From positions 228,892 to 292,891 of IMG/VR virus record IMGVR_UViG_3300044972_002389: DNA of 64,000 bases; one strand, given 5' to 3'. Both the position numbers and the translations under genes were made by a program. The notes under the pieces were generated by a model. That model saw only the letters and a program-made list of their open reading frames with translations. It was not told where the DNA came from and made no database searches. This document shows, one piece after another, positions 8,876 to 17,598 of this stretch (position 1 is the first letter of the stretch; every line of letters begins with the position of its first letter). Origin of the DNA: a virus.

Positions 8876-9508
8876 ATGGTCTCAATTCTGCAAGAACACT
8901 TGCATTTTGATGATGCACAAATGAAGGTTGTTACCGAAGCCATAGAAGGTGGTCATAAAAACCTCTTCATGGAAGGAATCTTCATTCAAGGCGGAATCAA
9001 AAATCATAACGGAAGAGTCTATCCTGTAGACGAGATTCGCAAAGCCGTAGAGCTAGTAAATTCAAGCATATCCAAAGACAATGGGGTACCTGGTGAACTG
9101 GATCATCCACAAGAGCTTCAAATTCATCTAGATCGCGTAAGCCACAGCATTCAAAAAATGTGGATAGACGGTCCCAATGGCCTTGGTAAGTTGAAAGTAT
9201 TACCAACACCTTGCGGTCAAATTGCAAAAACCTTGCTTGAGAGTGGTGTAAAACTTGGCGTTTCATCACGTGGCTCAGGCAATGTCGATCCCTATGGGAA
9301 CGTTTCAGATTTTGAAATGTTAACAGTCGACATAGTGGCCAAACCTTCAGCCCCAAGTGCATATCCTGTGCCTGTATATGAGGCTATGTATCACAGAAGG
9401 CTCGGCAGCAACATCAGAGACTTGGCAGAAAGCGTGCGTCATGATGAGAAGGCTCAAAAGCATCTCACCAAGACCCTGCTCCGCTGGGTTAACGAGTTGA
9501 AGATTTAA
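8876..9508 (+). CDS. 21: Prohead core protease gp21
   Basis: 210 residues; the ATG at 8876 (MVSILQEHL) has CAGGAAAC upstream, and the longer frame from 8786 lacks one. T4 prohead protease family (S80): catalytic His77 in ELDHP, Ser130/131 in GVSSRG, and Asp152 in VDIVAKPSAP. It sits inside the assembling head, cleaves the core and capsid proteins, and destroys itself, allowing expansion and DNA packaging. It is followed by scaffold gene 22 and capsid gene 23 in the T4 order. Confidence 0.94.
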   Translation: MVSILQEHLHFDDAQMKVVTEAIEGGHKNLFMEGIFIQGGIKNHNGRVYPVDEIRKAVELVNSSISKDNGVPGELDHPQELQIHLDRVSHSIQKMWIDGPNGLGKLKVLPTPCGQIAKTLLESGVKLGVSSRGSGNVDPYGNVSDFEMLTVDIVAKPSAPSAYPVPVYEAMYHRRLGSNIRDLAESVRHDEKAQKHLTKTLLRWVNELKI

Positions 9509-9526
9509 CAAGGAGACGCCAGTCCT

Positions 9527-10732
9527 ATGGAAAAACAACTACAAGAGCTCCTGGAGAACGAAGTGCTTGGCCCCGAAGCCAAAACTGCCCTTCAGGAAGC
9601 ATTCACAAACAAGCTCAAAGAAGCTGAGACAAAGCTCCAAGAAAGTTATGCTCATCGCTTCGAGCACGAGCGCGGATTGCTTGTGGAAGCCATGGACAAG
9701 ATGTTGAACGATGTTGTGAGAAAAGAACTCAGTGAGTTCTCTCAAGACAAGCAAGCAGTAGCAGCCAAAAAGGTGCAGCTCACCCAGGCTGTTAGTGAGG
9801 CAAAATCCACTTACAACAAAAAGCTGGCCCAACATGTGAAAATGATGGAACAGTTTATGCAAGGTGAAATCCGCAAGGAAATTACTGAGTTCAAAGCCGA
9901 CAGAAAACAGTTGGCCGTTCAACGCAAATCTATGGCTACCGAACTGCTGGAGAGTAAGAAAAACGCTCAAGCAGCCCTCGAAGCTAAAATTGGCAAACTG
10001 GAGAACTTTGTTCTTCAGCAATTGTCAGAAGAAATTTCCGAATTTCAATCTGACAAAAAGGCTCTGGTAGAGCAACGAGTCAAACTGGCAAGCGAAGCAA
10101 AACGCAAGCTGGATGAAACCCAACGCTCATTTGTCAACAGAGCAACCACTGTGGTTGATAAAACCTTGAACGAGGTCATCAAGCGCGAGTTGGTGCAATG
10201 GAGAGACGATATCAAAATTGCTCGTGAGAACAATTTTGGTCGTAAAATATTCGAAGCTGTGGCCGCTGAATTTATGACCAGCTACCTTGCAGAAGGTACT
10301 CAAGTCAAAAAGCTCAGTGATCAACTCAAGACGCAACAAGCAGCACTAGCTGAGGCACAAAAGGCAATTCATGAGAAAGAAAATCTCTTGGAAAGCGTTC
10401 GTGCACAAAGCCGTGCAGCACAAGCTCAGCTTCAAAGAGCCCAAGTGCTCAATGAGCTGTTGAACCCCTTGGCCAGAGACAAGAAAAAGATCATGGAAAG
10501 CCTTTTGGAAGATGTGAAAACCACACACCTCAAAGAAAGCTATCACAGATACTTGCCCGCAGTGTTGAACCAAAATGCACCAGCCGCACCAAAGGCTGTG
10601 CAAGCAAAACCCAGCAGAGCTGTGGCACATTCCGGAGACCGCGTAAGTCTCGTGGAAACACAACAAAACCCAACTGAAGATCGCGATCTTCAAAATATCT
10701 TGTATTTGGCCGGTGTCGCCAAAGCACAATAA
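9527..10732 (+). CDS. 22: Prohead scaffold (major core) protein gp22
   Basis: 401 residues, AAGGAG upstream. Almost entirely helical coiled coil rich in Glu, Lys, Ala and Gln (MEKQLQELLENEVLGPEAKTAL...). The C-terminal region ends RDLQNILYLAGVAKAQ, a conserved ending for gp22 in cyanophages. It forms the internal scaffold around which gp23 assembles and is degraded by gp21. It is longer than T4 gp22 (269 residues). Gene order 21-22-23 supports the call. Confidence 0.92.
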   Translation: MEKQLQELLENEVLGPEAKTALQEAFTNKLKEAETKLQESYAHRFEHERGLLVEAMDKMLNDVVRKELSEFSQDKQAVAAKKVQLTQAVSEAKSTYNKKLAQHVKMMEQFMQGEIRKEITEFKADRKQLAVQRKSMATELLESKKNAQAALEAKIGKLENFVLQQLSEEISEFQSDKKALVEQRVKLASEAKRKLDETQRSFVNRATTVVDKTLNEVIKRELVQWRDDIKIARENNFGRKIFEAVAAEFMTSYLAEGTQVKKLSDQLKTQQAALAEAQKAIHEKENLLESVRAQSRAAQAQLQRAQVLNELLNPLARDKKKIMESLLEDVKTTHLKESYHRYLPAVLNQNAPAAPKAVQAKPSRAVAHSGDRVSLVETQQNPTEDRDLQNILYLAGVAKAQ

Positions 10733-10745
10733 GGAGAAAATGACT

Positions 10746-11954
10746 ATGAAAGGCAACCTTTTTGAAGCCAACTGGAATCTCACCAGAGACGCTCTTTGCG
10801 AAGGCCTCACCGGCAATCGCAAGAAAGTTATGGAAGTGGTTCTTGAGAATACCAAGCGTGACCTAAGCAGCAAAGCAGGCATCTTGTTTGAAAACGCAAC
10901 ACCTGGTTCAACAAGCCAAGGCAACGTTGCTACCCTAAACAAGGTTATCCTGCCCGTTATCCGTCGAGTGATGCCAACTGTTATCGCTAACGAGATCATC
11001 GGCGTGCAACCAATGACAGGTCCCGTTGGGCAAATCCACACCCTGCGTGTGCGTTATGCCGACACATACCCCAATCCAGCAGTAGCTGGTGGCGTGATTG
11101 CTGGTACTGAAGCTCTCAGCCCCTTTGACATTGCTCGCTTTTACAGCGGTAATGGCGATGTGAACAACCCTCGCGGTGCTGCTGCTGCAACACTTGAAGG
11201 CACAGCTGGCAAGAGACTAAACATCCAGATCTTGAAAGAGACTGTGGAAGCCAAGACCCGCAAGCTCAGCGCTCGCTGGACTTTCGAGGCTGCACAAGAT
11301 GCACAAGCCCAACAAGGCATTGACATCGAAGCTGAGATTATGGCTGCTCTAGCTCAAGAAATCACAGCTGAAATTGACCAAGAGATCCTAAACAGCCTGC
11401 GCAACCTAGCTGGCATCACTCTCACATACGACCAAGGCGCTGTCTCCGGCACTGCCACATTCGTTGGTGACGAGCATGCTGCTCTTGCTGTCTTGATCAA
11501 CCGTGGTGCAAACTTGATTGCTGCTCGCACACGTCGTGGTGCTGGTAACTGGGTTGTGGTTTCCCCCACAGCACTGACAATCCTGCAAAGCGCAACAACT
11601 TCCGCTTTCGCTCGCACAACTGAAGGCACATTCGAAGCTCCAACCAACACCAAGTTCGTTGGCGTTTTGAACAACTCAGTTCGCGTGTATGTGGACCAAT
11701 ATGCTGCTGATGATACCCCTGTGCTAGTTGGTTACAAGGGTCCTGGCGAAATTGATGCGGCTGCGTATTATTGCCCATATGTGCCACTGACAAGCAGTGG
11801 TGTTGTGATTGATCCCAACACCTTCGAACCAGTGGTATCTTTCATGTCACGATATGGTTACTTGGAACTCAGCAACGTAGCAAGTTCACTTGGTAATGCT
11901 GCTGACTACTTGGCTGGCATCGCCATAAATACTGCGAATTTGAAATTTCTTTAA
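10746..11954 (+). CDS. 23: Major capsid protein gp23
   Basis: 402 residues from the ATG at 10746 (MKGNLFEANW), 9 bases after AAGGAG; an in-frame ATG at 10740 gives two more residues and is only 3 bases from it. Strong gp23 family blocks: NWNLTRDALCEGLTGNRKKVMEVVLENT near the N-terminus, GPVGQIHTLRVRYA, RRGAGNWVVVSPTAL and YVGYKGPGE-type segments. HK97-fold hexamer subunit of the head. A cleavage site for gp21 is expected around residues 45-65. Two hairpins follow. Confidence 0.97.
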   Translation: MKGNLFEANWNLTRDALCEGLTGNRKKVMEVVLENTKRDLSSKAGILFENATPGSTSQGNVATLNKVILPVIRRVMPTVIANEIIGVQPMTGPVGQIHTLRVRYADTYPNPAVAGGVIAGTEALSPFDIARFYSGNGDVNNPRGAAAATLEGTAGKRLNIQILKETVEAKTRKLSARWTFEAAQDAQAQQGIDIEAEIMAALAQEITAEIDQEILNSLRNLAGITLTYDQGAVSGTATFVGDEHAALAVLINRGANLIAARTRRGAGNWVVVSPTALTILQSATTSAFARTTEGTFEAPTNTKFVGVLNNSVRVYVDQYAADDTPVLVGYKGPGEIDAAAYYCPYVPLTSSGVVIDPNTFEPVVSFMSRYGYLELSNVASSLGNAADYLAGIAINTANLKFL

Positions 11955-11965
11955 GTTATTGATAT

Positions 11966-11989
11966 CATTAGCTTTTTTTGAAGCTAATG
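11966..11989 (+). terminator. Hairpin downstream of gene 23
   Basis: A 9-bp perfect stem (CATTAGCTT / AAGCTAATG) with a T-rich loop, 12 bases after the capsid stop. It stands in front of a second stronger hairpin, so the two may act in tandem. Confidence 0.55.
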
Positions 11990-12001
11990 GTGGAAAACGA
12001 C

Positions 12002-12039
12002 AAGATAAAACCCCGGGATCTCTCCCGGGGTTTTATCTT
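12002..12039. terminator. Strong bidirectional terminator between gene 23 and the endonuclease
   Basis: A 17-bp perfect stem: AAGATAAAACCCCGGGA pairs with its complement around a TCTC loop. The A-run on one arm and T-run on the other let it work for both strands. The stop of the minus-strand endonuclease lies in its edge. Confidence 0.88.
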
Positions 12040-12892
12040 AAAACAATGTGCAACCTTGCAGTAACAATTGCTCTCTCCAATCATCAGCCAATGCACCAGG
12101 AACTTTGATGCGGAATATTTGGTACCCTTGCGCAATAGCGTTTGCAGTCTTGCGTGCATCTCGTGCTTGAGTCTTAGCGAGCCCTTCAAGTTTAATAGAT
12201 TCTGCATCATCTTTCTTACCATATAAATTCTTGTTGTAATGATATGGTCCATCTATTTCAACTAATATTTTTTCATTTATTACGAAGTCATAAAGAAACA
12301 ATCCGACACGTACAAATTTGCGATATATCAGCCCTGATTCAATAAGGATTTGTTCAAACTGTAGCTCCGGTTTAGTATTGAATAATTTCATTCCAAGCTT
12401 GTCTGGATTTTCCGCCATAAACTTCAGTCTACCCCGACTGTAATTTTCCTTTTGTTCATCAGTAGCCTTGCTGCCGCGCCGTGCAGCCCACATCTGTTCA
12501 ACCTTTTGTTGCACTAGTGCAGGATCTCTAGTTTGTGCTATGTGACTCATTCTCTTTTTGAATTCGTCACTACGTTTGTAGCCTTTTTGAGGACTGCCAC
12601 CATTACTCTCTAAAAATTTCTGGTAACTTTCTTTTTGCCGCTCCACAGCTTCTCTAGGCATAATTTTACCCTTGTTACCAACACCAATTTTTTGTTTGGT
12701 TTCTTCGCTGTGTTTTCTGCCAGTCCGCACTTGTTTTTGTTTGGCACGCAACTCCTCTGTCCATGGCTTCATTGCGCTAACAGGATTCCCAGGAAATTTT
12801 TCTTGATACTCTTGACTTGATAAACCATGGCTTTTGAGGTGCTTACCTACCAAGGTGCCCAATTGTCTTTTGCAGATTTGACATTCGATCAT
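12038..12892 (-). CDS. Homing endonuclease with zinc-finger, NUMOD3-like repeats and Vsr-like nuclease
   Basis: 284 residues. Residues 1-35 form a MucR/Ros-type zinc finger (CQICKRQLGTLVGKHLKSHG). Residues 60-130 contain NUMOD3-like DNA-binding motifs (HSEETKQKIGVGNKG, RSDEFKKRMSH). The C-terminal about 120 residues contain LYDFVINEKILVEIDGPYHY, a DUF559/Vsr-type PD-(D/E)XK-related nuclease core. Such free-standing endonucleases cut a related phage's DNA at an allelic site and spread by repair. It lies right after the capsid gene, antisense, with its own perfect late promoter and GGAG ribosome site. The nuclease class is clear; the target is unknown but is likely the gene 23 region. Confidence 0.82.
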   Translation of the reverse strand: MIECQICKRQLGTLVGKHLKSHGLSSQEYQEKFPGNPVSAMKPWTEELRAKQKQVRTGRKHSEETKQKIGVGNKGKIMPREAVERQKESYQKFLESNGGSPQKGYKRSDEFKKRMSHIAQTRDPALVQQKVEQMWAARRGSKATDEQKENYSRGRLKFMAENPDKLGMKLFNTKPELQFEQILIESGLIYRKFVRVGLFLYDFVINEKILVEIDGPYHYNKNLYGKKDDAESIKLEGLAKTQARDARKTANAIAQGYQIFRIKVPGALADDWREQLLLQGCTLF

Positions 12893-12921
12893 TTAACAAA
12901 CTCTCCAATTTAAGTTTGTTG

Positions 12922-12929
12922 TATTTATA
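12922..12929 (-). promoter_or_regulatory. T4-type late promoter, perfect match
   Basis: TATAAATA read on the minus strand, 30 bases before the endonuclease ATG at 12892. Confidence 0.75.
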
Positions 12930-12966
12930 GCGATATGTCAAATCCAGTATCAAATGAGGCTACGAC

Positions 12967-12994
12967 AAAAGCCTGGGATTTCTCCCAGGCTTTT
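12967..12994 (-). terminator. Terminator of the second homing endonuclease
   Basis: A 12-bp perfect stem (AAAAGCCTGGGA / TCCCAGGCTTTT) with a TTTC loop. The minus-strand gene stop touches its edge. The T-run on both sides could terminate either strand. Confidence 0.8.
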
Positions 12995-14613
12995 CATGTT
13001 TTATACCATATCCATTTAGCGTTGCCACAATCCCAAATCCTTTCCAAGCCTGCCCCTTGGGCCATGGAATATTCAGTGCAGCCTTCTGTAACAAGATGGG
13101 GATACTTTTTGATCATGGACTGTTTGTTGAATGTAAATCTATGATATCGTTTGAAGTCAGGATTTTTGAGACTGAAATACCAATAATTGGGTGGGGTATC
13201 TTCAAAGCGCCTAAATCCCAGATGTGCAAGATATAACCCTTGGCCCCATCTGAGGTCAGCATAACTGAGCACACTTTGGGGCTGATATGTTTTCTCAAAA
13301 TGATTAAACAATCTTGCAGCAATACCAGCATAATGCTGCCCATCTGTGCTGAATCGCACCATTTCCCACTGCCAAACTTCTTTGGGCTTTGTGAACTTTC
13401 GACCTTGACTGAATGTCATCACAGCAACCAATTTTTGATTTAGGTCATATGCACCCACAGCAACTTCTGCTTTGGCTGCGCCACTTATATGATGGGTGTT
13501 CAAGAAATCTGTTGCTTGACTACTGGAGATGCAAGAGAGTCTGAGGCATCGGGCCCCGGGCCCTCGTTTATTGATGCCCAATATTTGTGATAGCCTAGAT
13601 TTCACAATTTGTGATCTATTGAGCCATTCATCCTCAAATATGGTTATCAATTTGATGCCTTGGTCTCGACAGGCAATATATTTGTTCTTGTGATACCCTC
13701 GTTGTTTGTGACGCTGACTATGCCAATATAAGCCACAATATTCTATGCCAAGGTGCTGACTCTCACTATAGAGGTCAATTTCCTGCTTGTTAAGCAAGGT
13801 TGTTCGAGTTTTCTCAAAATCAACAAAACCTTGAGCTTTCAACCAGCTGTTCAACTGTAGTTCAGCTGATATTTCATTTGGCTGGCGGATTCCCCATATT
13901 TTGAGGTATTTGAGTATTGTGGTCTCACAAACAGCTAGTTCTTGAGCCATATTTGATATATTTGATGTTTCAAACATGGTTTTGAGCGCAACAGGATCAT
14001 TAAGCACTTGGTTTGCAAGAGAACTATAATTTTTCTGAGCTGGGTTTGAGACACCGTATTTGTTATTAAGAGTTTCTGTTGTTTTGGCGATCACATCCTG
14101 CCTCTTGCTATGCCAATCTACGCCATACTGCTCTAGGCATTGTTGTCTTATCCTTTCCACATTTTTAGGATCCTTCATGGGATTGTTCACTAATCGATGA
14201 GTATCTACGTGGGGAAGGCAGAACGCATTTGACACCCCATATGTATTTTCAAGTGTTTGTTGTGCTTTAGCTTTGGATTTAGGATTTGCTAGCCCTACAC
14301 CGCCGTTCTCTTTGAGAACCTTAACACGACGTTCTGTTGCAGCAGCCTTGGCATGCACACACTCTTTTGAACAGAATTCTCTGTGACCCTTGGTTATGCT
14401 AATAAAGCTTACTGATTTTCCACATACACATGCAGGGGGCTGGCTAAGCTGTTTAACATAGCAATAGATCTTCTCGCTCAATAGATCACAGTACTGGCTT
14501 GCACTCCAAGAATTCACAGTGGTCAACAAGTTCACGTCATGTTTGACTCTAGTTGCAATACCATCTATCTTGTGATTGCTTAGCAGATTTTGGATCTTTT
14601 CAAGTGGTGTCAT
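12994..14613 (-). CDS. Large Hef/EDxHD-type homing endonuclease
   Basis: 539 residues. Residues 55-85 have a Cys cluster (CVCGKSVS...REFCSKEC) like a zinc ribbon, followed by repeated YGVSN-type motifs (NTYGVSNAF, NKYGVSNPA) and a helix-turn-helix-like block. Residues 245-330 hold the Vsr-like nuclease: NKQEIDLYSESQHLGIEYCG, then LYWHS and ITIFEDEW. The C-terminal about 200 residues are shared with the gene at 34738-36381, ending RIWDCGNAKWIW versus RIWDCGSSKWIW. It is antisense and tandem with the endonuclease at 12038; together they form a mobile cluster after gene 23. Confidence 0.82.
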   Translation of the reverse strand: MTPLEKIQNLLSNHKIDGIATRVKHDVNLLTTVNSWSASQYCDLLSEKIYCYVKQLSQPPACVCGKSVSFISITKGHREFCSKECVHAKAAATERRVKVLKENGGVGLANPKSKAKAQQTLENTYGVSNAFCLPHVDTHRLVNNPMKDPKNVERIRQQCLEQYGVDWHSKRQDVIAKTTETLNNKYGVSNPAQKNYSSLANQVLNDPVALKTMFETSNISNMAQELAVCETTILKYLKIWGIRQPNEISAELQLNSWLKAQGFVDFEKTRTTLLNKQEIDLYSESQHLGIEYCGLYWHSQRHKQRGYHKNKYIACRDQGIKLITIFEDEWLNRSQIVKSRLSQILGINKRGPGARCLRLSCISSSQATDFLNTHHISGAAKAEVAVGAYDLNQKLVAVMTFSQGRKFTKPKEVWQWEMVRFSTDGQHYAGIAARLFNHFEKTYQPQSVLSYADLRWGQGLYLAHLGFRRFEDTPPNYWYFSLKNPDFKRYHRFTFNKQSMIKKYPHLVTEGCTEYSMAQGAGLERIWDCGNAKWIWYKT

Positions 14614-14645
14614 AATAGGGCCTTGTGTGATAGATGTTACACTAC

Positions 14646-14653
14646 TATTTACA
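14646..14653 (-). promoter_or_regulatory. Possible late promoter for the second endonuclease
   Basis: TGTAAATA on the minus strand, 7/8 match to the T4 late box, 33 bases before the ATG at 14613. Confidence 0.5.
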
Positions 14654-14749
14654 CATATAATAGGGATCTGTATCCAATAAAGTCAATATTGACACACCCC
14701 CTTCCCTAAGCCAAACTCTACTTGATTACCTATACTCAGGAATAATACG

Positions 14750-15784
14750 ATGGAACGGCTACCCGACCTCAAAACAGAAGTTTTGCCATTCAATGGTTTG
14801 AATCTACACATAAACAAAGCTGACTTCTGGAGCAGCAAGCTACGTCTCCAAAATGACAATTGGTTGTTCAAGAAATGGTGGAAAAGCTGGAAGTCACTGG
14901 GACTGGAAGGACCAGGACTGCTGTTGGATATTGGTGCAAACTATGGTGTTGCCAGCTGGGAATTTTTGAGTCAAAGCTTCTGTAGTCAAACAATTATGTT
15001 TGAACCCATTCAAGAAAATTGTGAATGCATAATGCGTAGCTATGCAGGCAAGGAAAGCATTTATCAAATCCACAACCAGGCAGTGAGTCAACAAAGTGGA
15101 GAAATCAGCTTTCAATACAATCCCAAACAAACTGGCACCAGCCATATTGTGGGATCAGAGGGCGGAAACCGCACTGTGAAAACTGTTTGCATTGACAGCC
15201 TTGATCTTCCCAAAATCAAGCTCATGAAAATTGATGTTGAAGGTCATGAGCTTGATGTTCTCAAAGGTGCGGCTGCCCGTATTCAACAAGACCAACCTTG
15301 GATATTCTTTGAATGCAATCACAATAATGCAGTGGAACTGCAAAAAGTCACTAATGTAATCAATTGGTTCTTGGAACATGATTATGTTCCTATTAGTAGT
15401 AGCTATCATCAAATTTTGACTGAAACTGATATCAGGGCCAGCAGCCTCGCAAGCAACAGCATCCTGGCAGGTGTGAACGATCTATTGGCTGTGCCTCGAG
15501 CCCTGCTGCCCAGCAACAGTGAGAAAGTCCATCTCTACAAAGTGTATCAGGAGCAATTGACAAAATCTGGAAAAGTCAGCTTTTGGAAAGATAGGGTGCC
15601 TTGGTTTCAGTTGAACGCTAGGGAAATGGCCAAGCTAGACAAACTGCCGGAGGAGGGAGAAACTTTGTCTCCCAGCCGCAGTAACAAAGTTTATACGCGA
15701 GAGGGAGATTTGGTTGTTTTTACAGAAAGGTTTTTTCAACAGTTTCCAGAATATCAAAACGCATTGAGTGATATCTTTACATGA
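14750..15784 (+). CDS. FkbM-family methyltransferase
   Basis: 344 residues; CAGGA before the ATG. SAM-binding motif LLLDIGANYGVASWEF at about residues 62-77, then MFEPIQENCE, a loop with IKLMKIDVEGHELDVLKGA, and WIFFECN, all diagnostic of FkbM methyltransferases, which typically O-methylate sugars or small molecules. The last 90 residues lie outside the family core and are unique here. It is flanked by mobile endonucleases on one side and a terminator on the other, so it appears to be a single transcription unit. Substrate unknown; modification of a surface glycan or virion sugar is possible. Confidence 0.85.
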   Translation: MERLPDLKTEVLPFNGLNLHINKADFWSSKLRLQNDNWLFKKWWKSWKSLGLEGPGLLLDIGANYGVASWEFLSQSFCSQTIMFEPIQENCECIMRSYAGKESIYQIHNQAVSQQSGEISFQYNPKQTGTSHIVGSEGGNRTVKTVCIDSLDLPKIKLMKIDVEGHELDVLKGAAARIQQDQPWIFFECNHNNAVELQKVTNVINWFLEHDYVPISSSYHQILTETDIRASSLASNSILAGVNDLLAVPRALLPSNSEKVHLYKVYQEQLTKSGKVSFWKDRVPWFQLNAREMAKLDKLPEEGETLSPSRSNKVYTREGDLVVFTERFFQQFPEYQNALSDIFT

Positions 15785-15819
15785 TCAAAGGAGCTGGATT
15801 TGTGTCCAGCTCCTTTGAT
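15784..15819. terminator. Bidirectional terminator
   Basis: A 15-bp stem (TCAAAGGAGCTGGA and its complement, plus one flanking pair) around TTTGTG, placed between two convergent genes. No long T-run, but the position fits termination of both. Confidence 0.7.
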
Positions 15820-15821
15820 TG

Positions 15822-16709
15822 TTAAAAGCCCAAGCTTTTCAAAGCGTCCTTGGCCATCTTGATGCCGTCTTCAGCAGCTTTGGCGTCTGGACCCTTGCTT
15901 GCACCACGCGGCAGCACACCCTCGCAAATCAGCGTTGCAATAACTGGGGAGATGGCTGATCCCACAGCAATACCAACACCGGCTGGTGTACCCCAGAGAT
16001 ATGCATTAGTAATCGTTGTGTTGATGCAATTTGACAGAGCATTGAACACAAGTGTCTTGTTCACTTGACCCTTTACCCCTGGAATCAAAAACAAGCCTTC
16101 GGTTATGATGTAACTGATACTGCAACTCAATGCCATAGTTTGTGCTGCGGAGGCAGCCTTACCCGCTTGTGATGCAAACCAGGCAACCCAGGTCATGCTG
16201 GCTGCGGTTGAATTCACAGTGCCTGGATCACCTGGAGCAGGCTTGGGAGCAAAGTAGAGCACTATACCAGTTGTGAGTGCATAGTTCAAGCCAATTCTAC
16301 AGGCATTAGCATCCGCCCAGGCATATGCATCTTCAGCAGCTTTGACAACTGCCTCAGCACCATCCTTATACAAGTCTTGTGCTAGAGCACTGCCCTTCTT
16401 CCACTCATCACTAGCAACGTTGATGCCCTGTTTGGCAGCCTCTTCGGTGTTTTTGGCAACGGTGTTGGCAACACTTGCACTCACAGCAGCAGTATTGTTA
16501 GCCAAGCTTACTGAATAATTGTAGGCATCAGACGCTGCCTTAGATGCGTCCTTGTAGGCATCAGTGGCTGTGTTGGCTATTGTGTCAACAGCCTTGTCAA
16601 CAGTTTTGGTAGTTTCTTTAACCACAGTGTTGCTGGTGTCAGTGACAGTTTTTGTCACACTGTTGGTGGCCTTTTTGACGTCCTTGGTGCTGGGCATTTT
16701 TATTTTCAT
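15822..16709 (-). CDS. Ala-rich helical protein with hydrophobic segments, unknown function
   Basis: 295 residues, AAGGA before the ATG. Residues 1-130 are a Lys/Ala/Thr/Asp repeat-like amphipathic region (TKTVTDTSNTVVKETTKTVD, AYKDASKAASDAY) resembling LEA or apolipoprotein-type 11-mers. Residues 145-165, 180-225 and 255-280 are hydrophobic and could span or insert in a membrane (LTTGIVLYFAP, AISPVIATLICEGVLP). No signal peptide. It has its own extended -10 promoter rather than a late box. It could be an ejected or membrane-remodelling protein or a stress-type shield; no family recognised. Confidence 0.6.
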   Translation of the reverse strand: MKIKMPSTKDVKKATNSVTKTVTDTSNTVVKETTKTVDKAVDTIANTATDAYKDASKAASDAYNYSVSLANNTAAVSASVANTVAKNTEEAAKQGINVASDEWKKGSALAQDLYKDGAEAVVKAAEDAYAWADANACRIGLNYALTTGIVLYFAPKPAPGDPGTVNSTAASMTWVAWFASQAGKAASAAQTMALSCSISYIITEGLFLIPGVKGQVNKTLVFNALSNCINTTITNAYLWGTPAGVGIAVGSAISPVIATLICEGVLPRGASKGPDAKAAEDGIKMAKDALKSLGF

Positions 16710-16745
16710 TCTTGGTCCTTATATACATAGAGAGTTGTTGCCATC

Positions 16746-16754
16746 ATTATAGCA
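16746..16754 (-). promoter_or_regulatory. Extended -10 promoter (TGCTATAAT)
   Basis: On the minus strand TGC precedes a perfect TATAAT, 37 bases before the ATG of the Ala-rich protein. No good -35 is seen, which is usual for extended -10 promoters. Confidence 0.55.
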
Positions 16755-16806
16755 GAGTCAGGACATACATTGCTACTTTGTTACTGGTGTTACTGAGGCA
16801 AAAATA

Positions 16807-17598
16807 CTAACAAGGTAAGTAGGAAATGTATTTTTTTACACCCAATTGGCACATCAATTCTAATATTCTGTCAGCATTTGGGCTTTTTTGAATACTCAAT
16901 AAGTTTCTGATAACTCTCTCGTCATCTTCTTGGTCAGCTAACAAGCTAATGTGTTTCTTGATCCACTCAAGGTCTGTTTTCACCATAAGTGGTTGTGGAA
17001 ACATAGTCAAGGCTTTGAAGTATCGCATGATTTGGTTGGGATCGTCCTTGATGTTGGATTTAGTATCAGGCAACATTCGGATACGACTGTGCTTCAAATC
17101 GGCGTATCCGCCTTGATAATCCCAAATGTGGCCATGTAAATCCATACTCATGCTGTTGATTGTCAGGTCCCGCATTTCACTGTCTGTAGCCCAGTTTTTG
17201 GCTTTTTTGAGAAAAGGTCGAGCACCTTTCAACTGTATCCTGTAACCCAAACTGGTTATTTCCACTTTGTTTTTGTCCCCGTTCTGCCTAAAAACGGCTT
17301 TGATGGTGCCATGTTTGATGCCCTGTGTTTCTGCCTCAATTCCATATAGGTTCAAGAGAAACAACGTTTCACTAGGATCTGCGTCCACTACCAAATCAAT
17401 ATCCCGTGGTTTTTTATGTAGCAACATGTCTCTCACTGCACCACCTACAATCCGAGTGGACACATGATGATCATGAAGAATTTTCAAAATTTGCCGCGTA
17501 TTGGGATCAATAAATTGGTCCATTATTTGCATATCAACTTGTGCAACTGGCTTTGTGGGATACTGTTTCATAGGATTATTTAGAGGCTGAGACGCCAT
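16807..17598 (-). CDS. CCA-adding enzyme / tRNA nucleotidyltransferase-like
   Basis: 263 residues from an ATG at 17598 with CAGGG upstream; starts at 17661 or 17571 are also possible. Class II nucleotidyltransferase core: RIVGGAVRDMLLHKKPRDIDLVVDA (GG motif plus DxD metal ligands), then an RDLTINSMSMDLHGHIWDYQGG block and the DPNQIMRYFKAL block, as in bacterial Cca/PcnB. These enzymes add or repair the 3' CCA of tRNA using CTP and ATP. The protein is shorter than bacterial Cca (about 400) and stops soon after the neck region. It is the last gene of the gp14-lysozyme-gp15 late operon. Activity on tRNA versus poly(A) cannot be decided. Confidence 0.85.
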   Translation of the reverse strand: MASQPLNNPMKQYPTKPVAQVDMQIMDQFIDPNTRQILKILHDHHVSTRIVGGAVRDMLLHKKPRDIDLVVDADPSETLFLLNLYGIEAETQGIKHGTIKAVFRQNGDKNKVEITSLGYRIQLKGARPFLKKAKNWATDSEMRDLTINSMSMDLHGHIWDYQGGYADLKHSRIRMLPDTKSNIKDDPNQIMRYFKALTMFPQPLMVKTDLEWIKKHISLLADQEDDERVIRNLLSIQKSPNADRILELMCQLGVKKYISYLPC

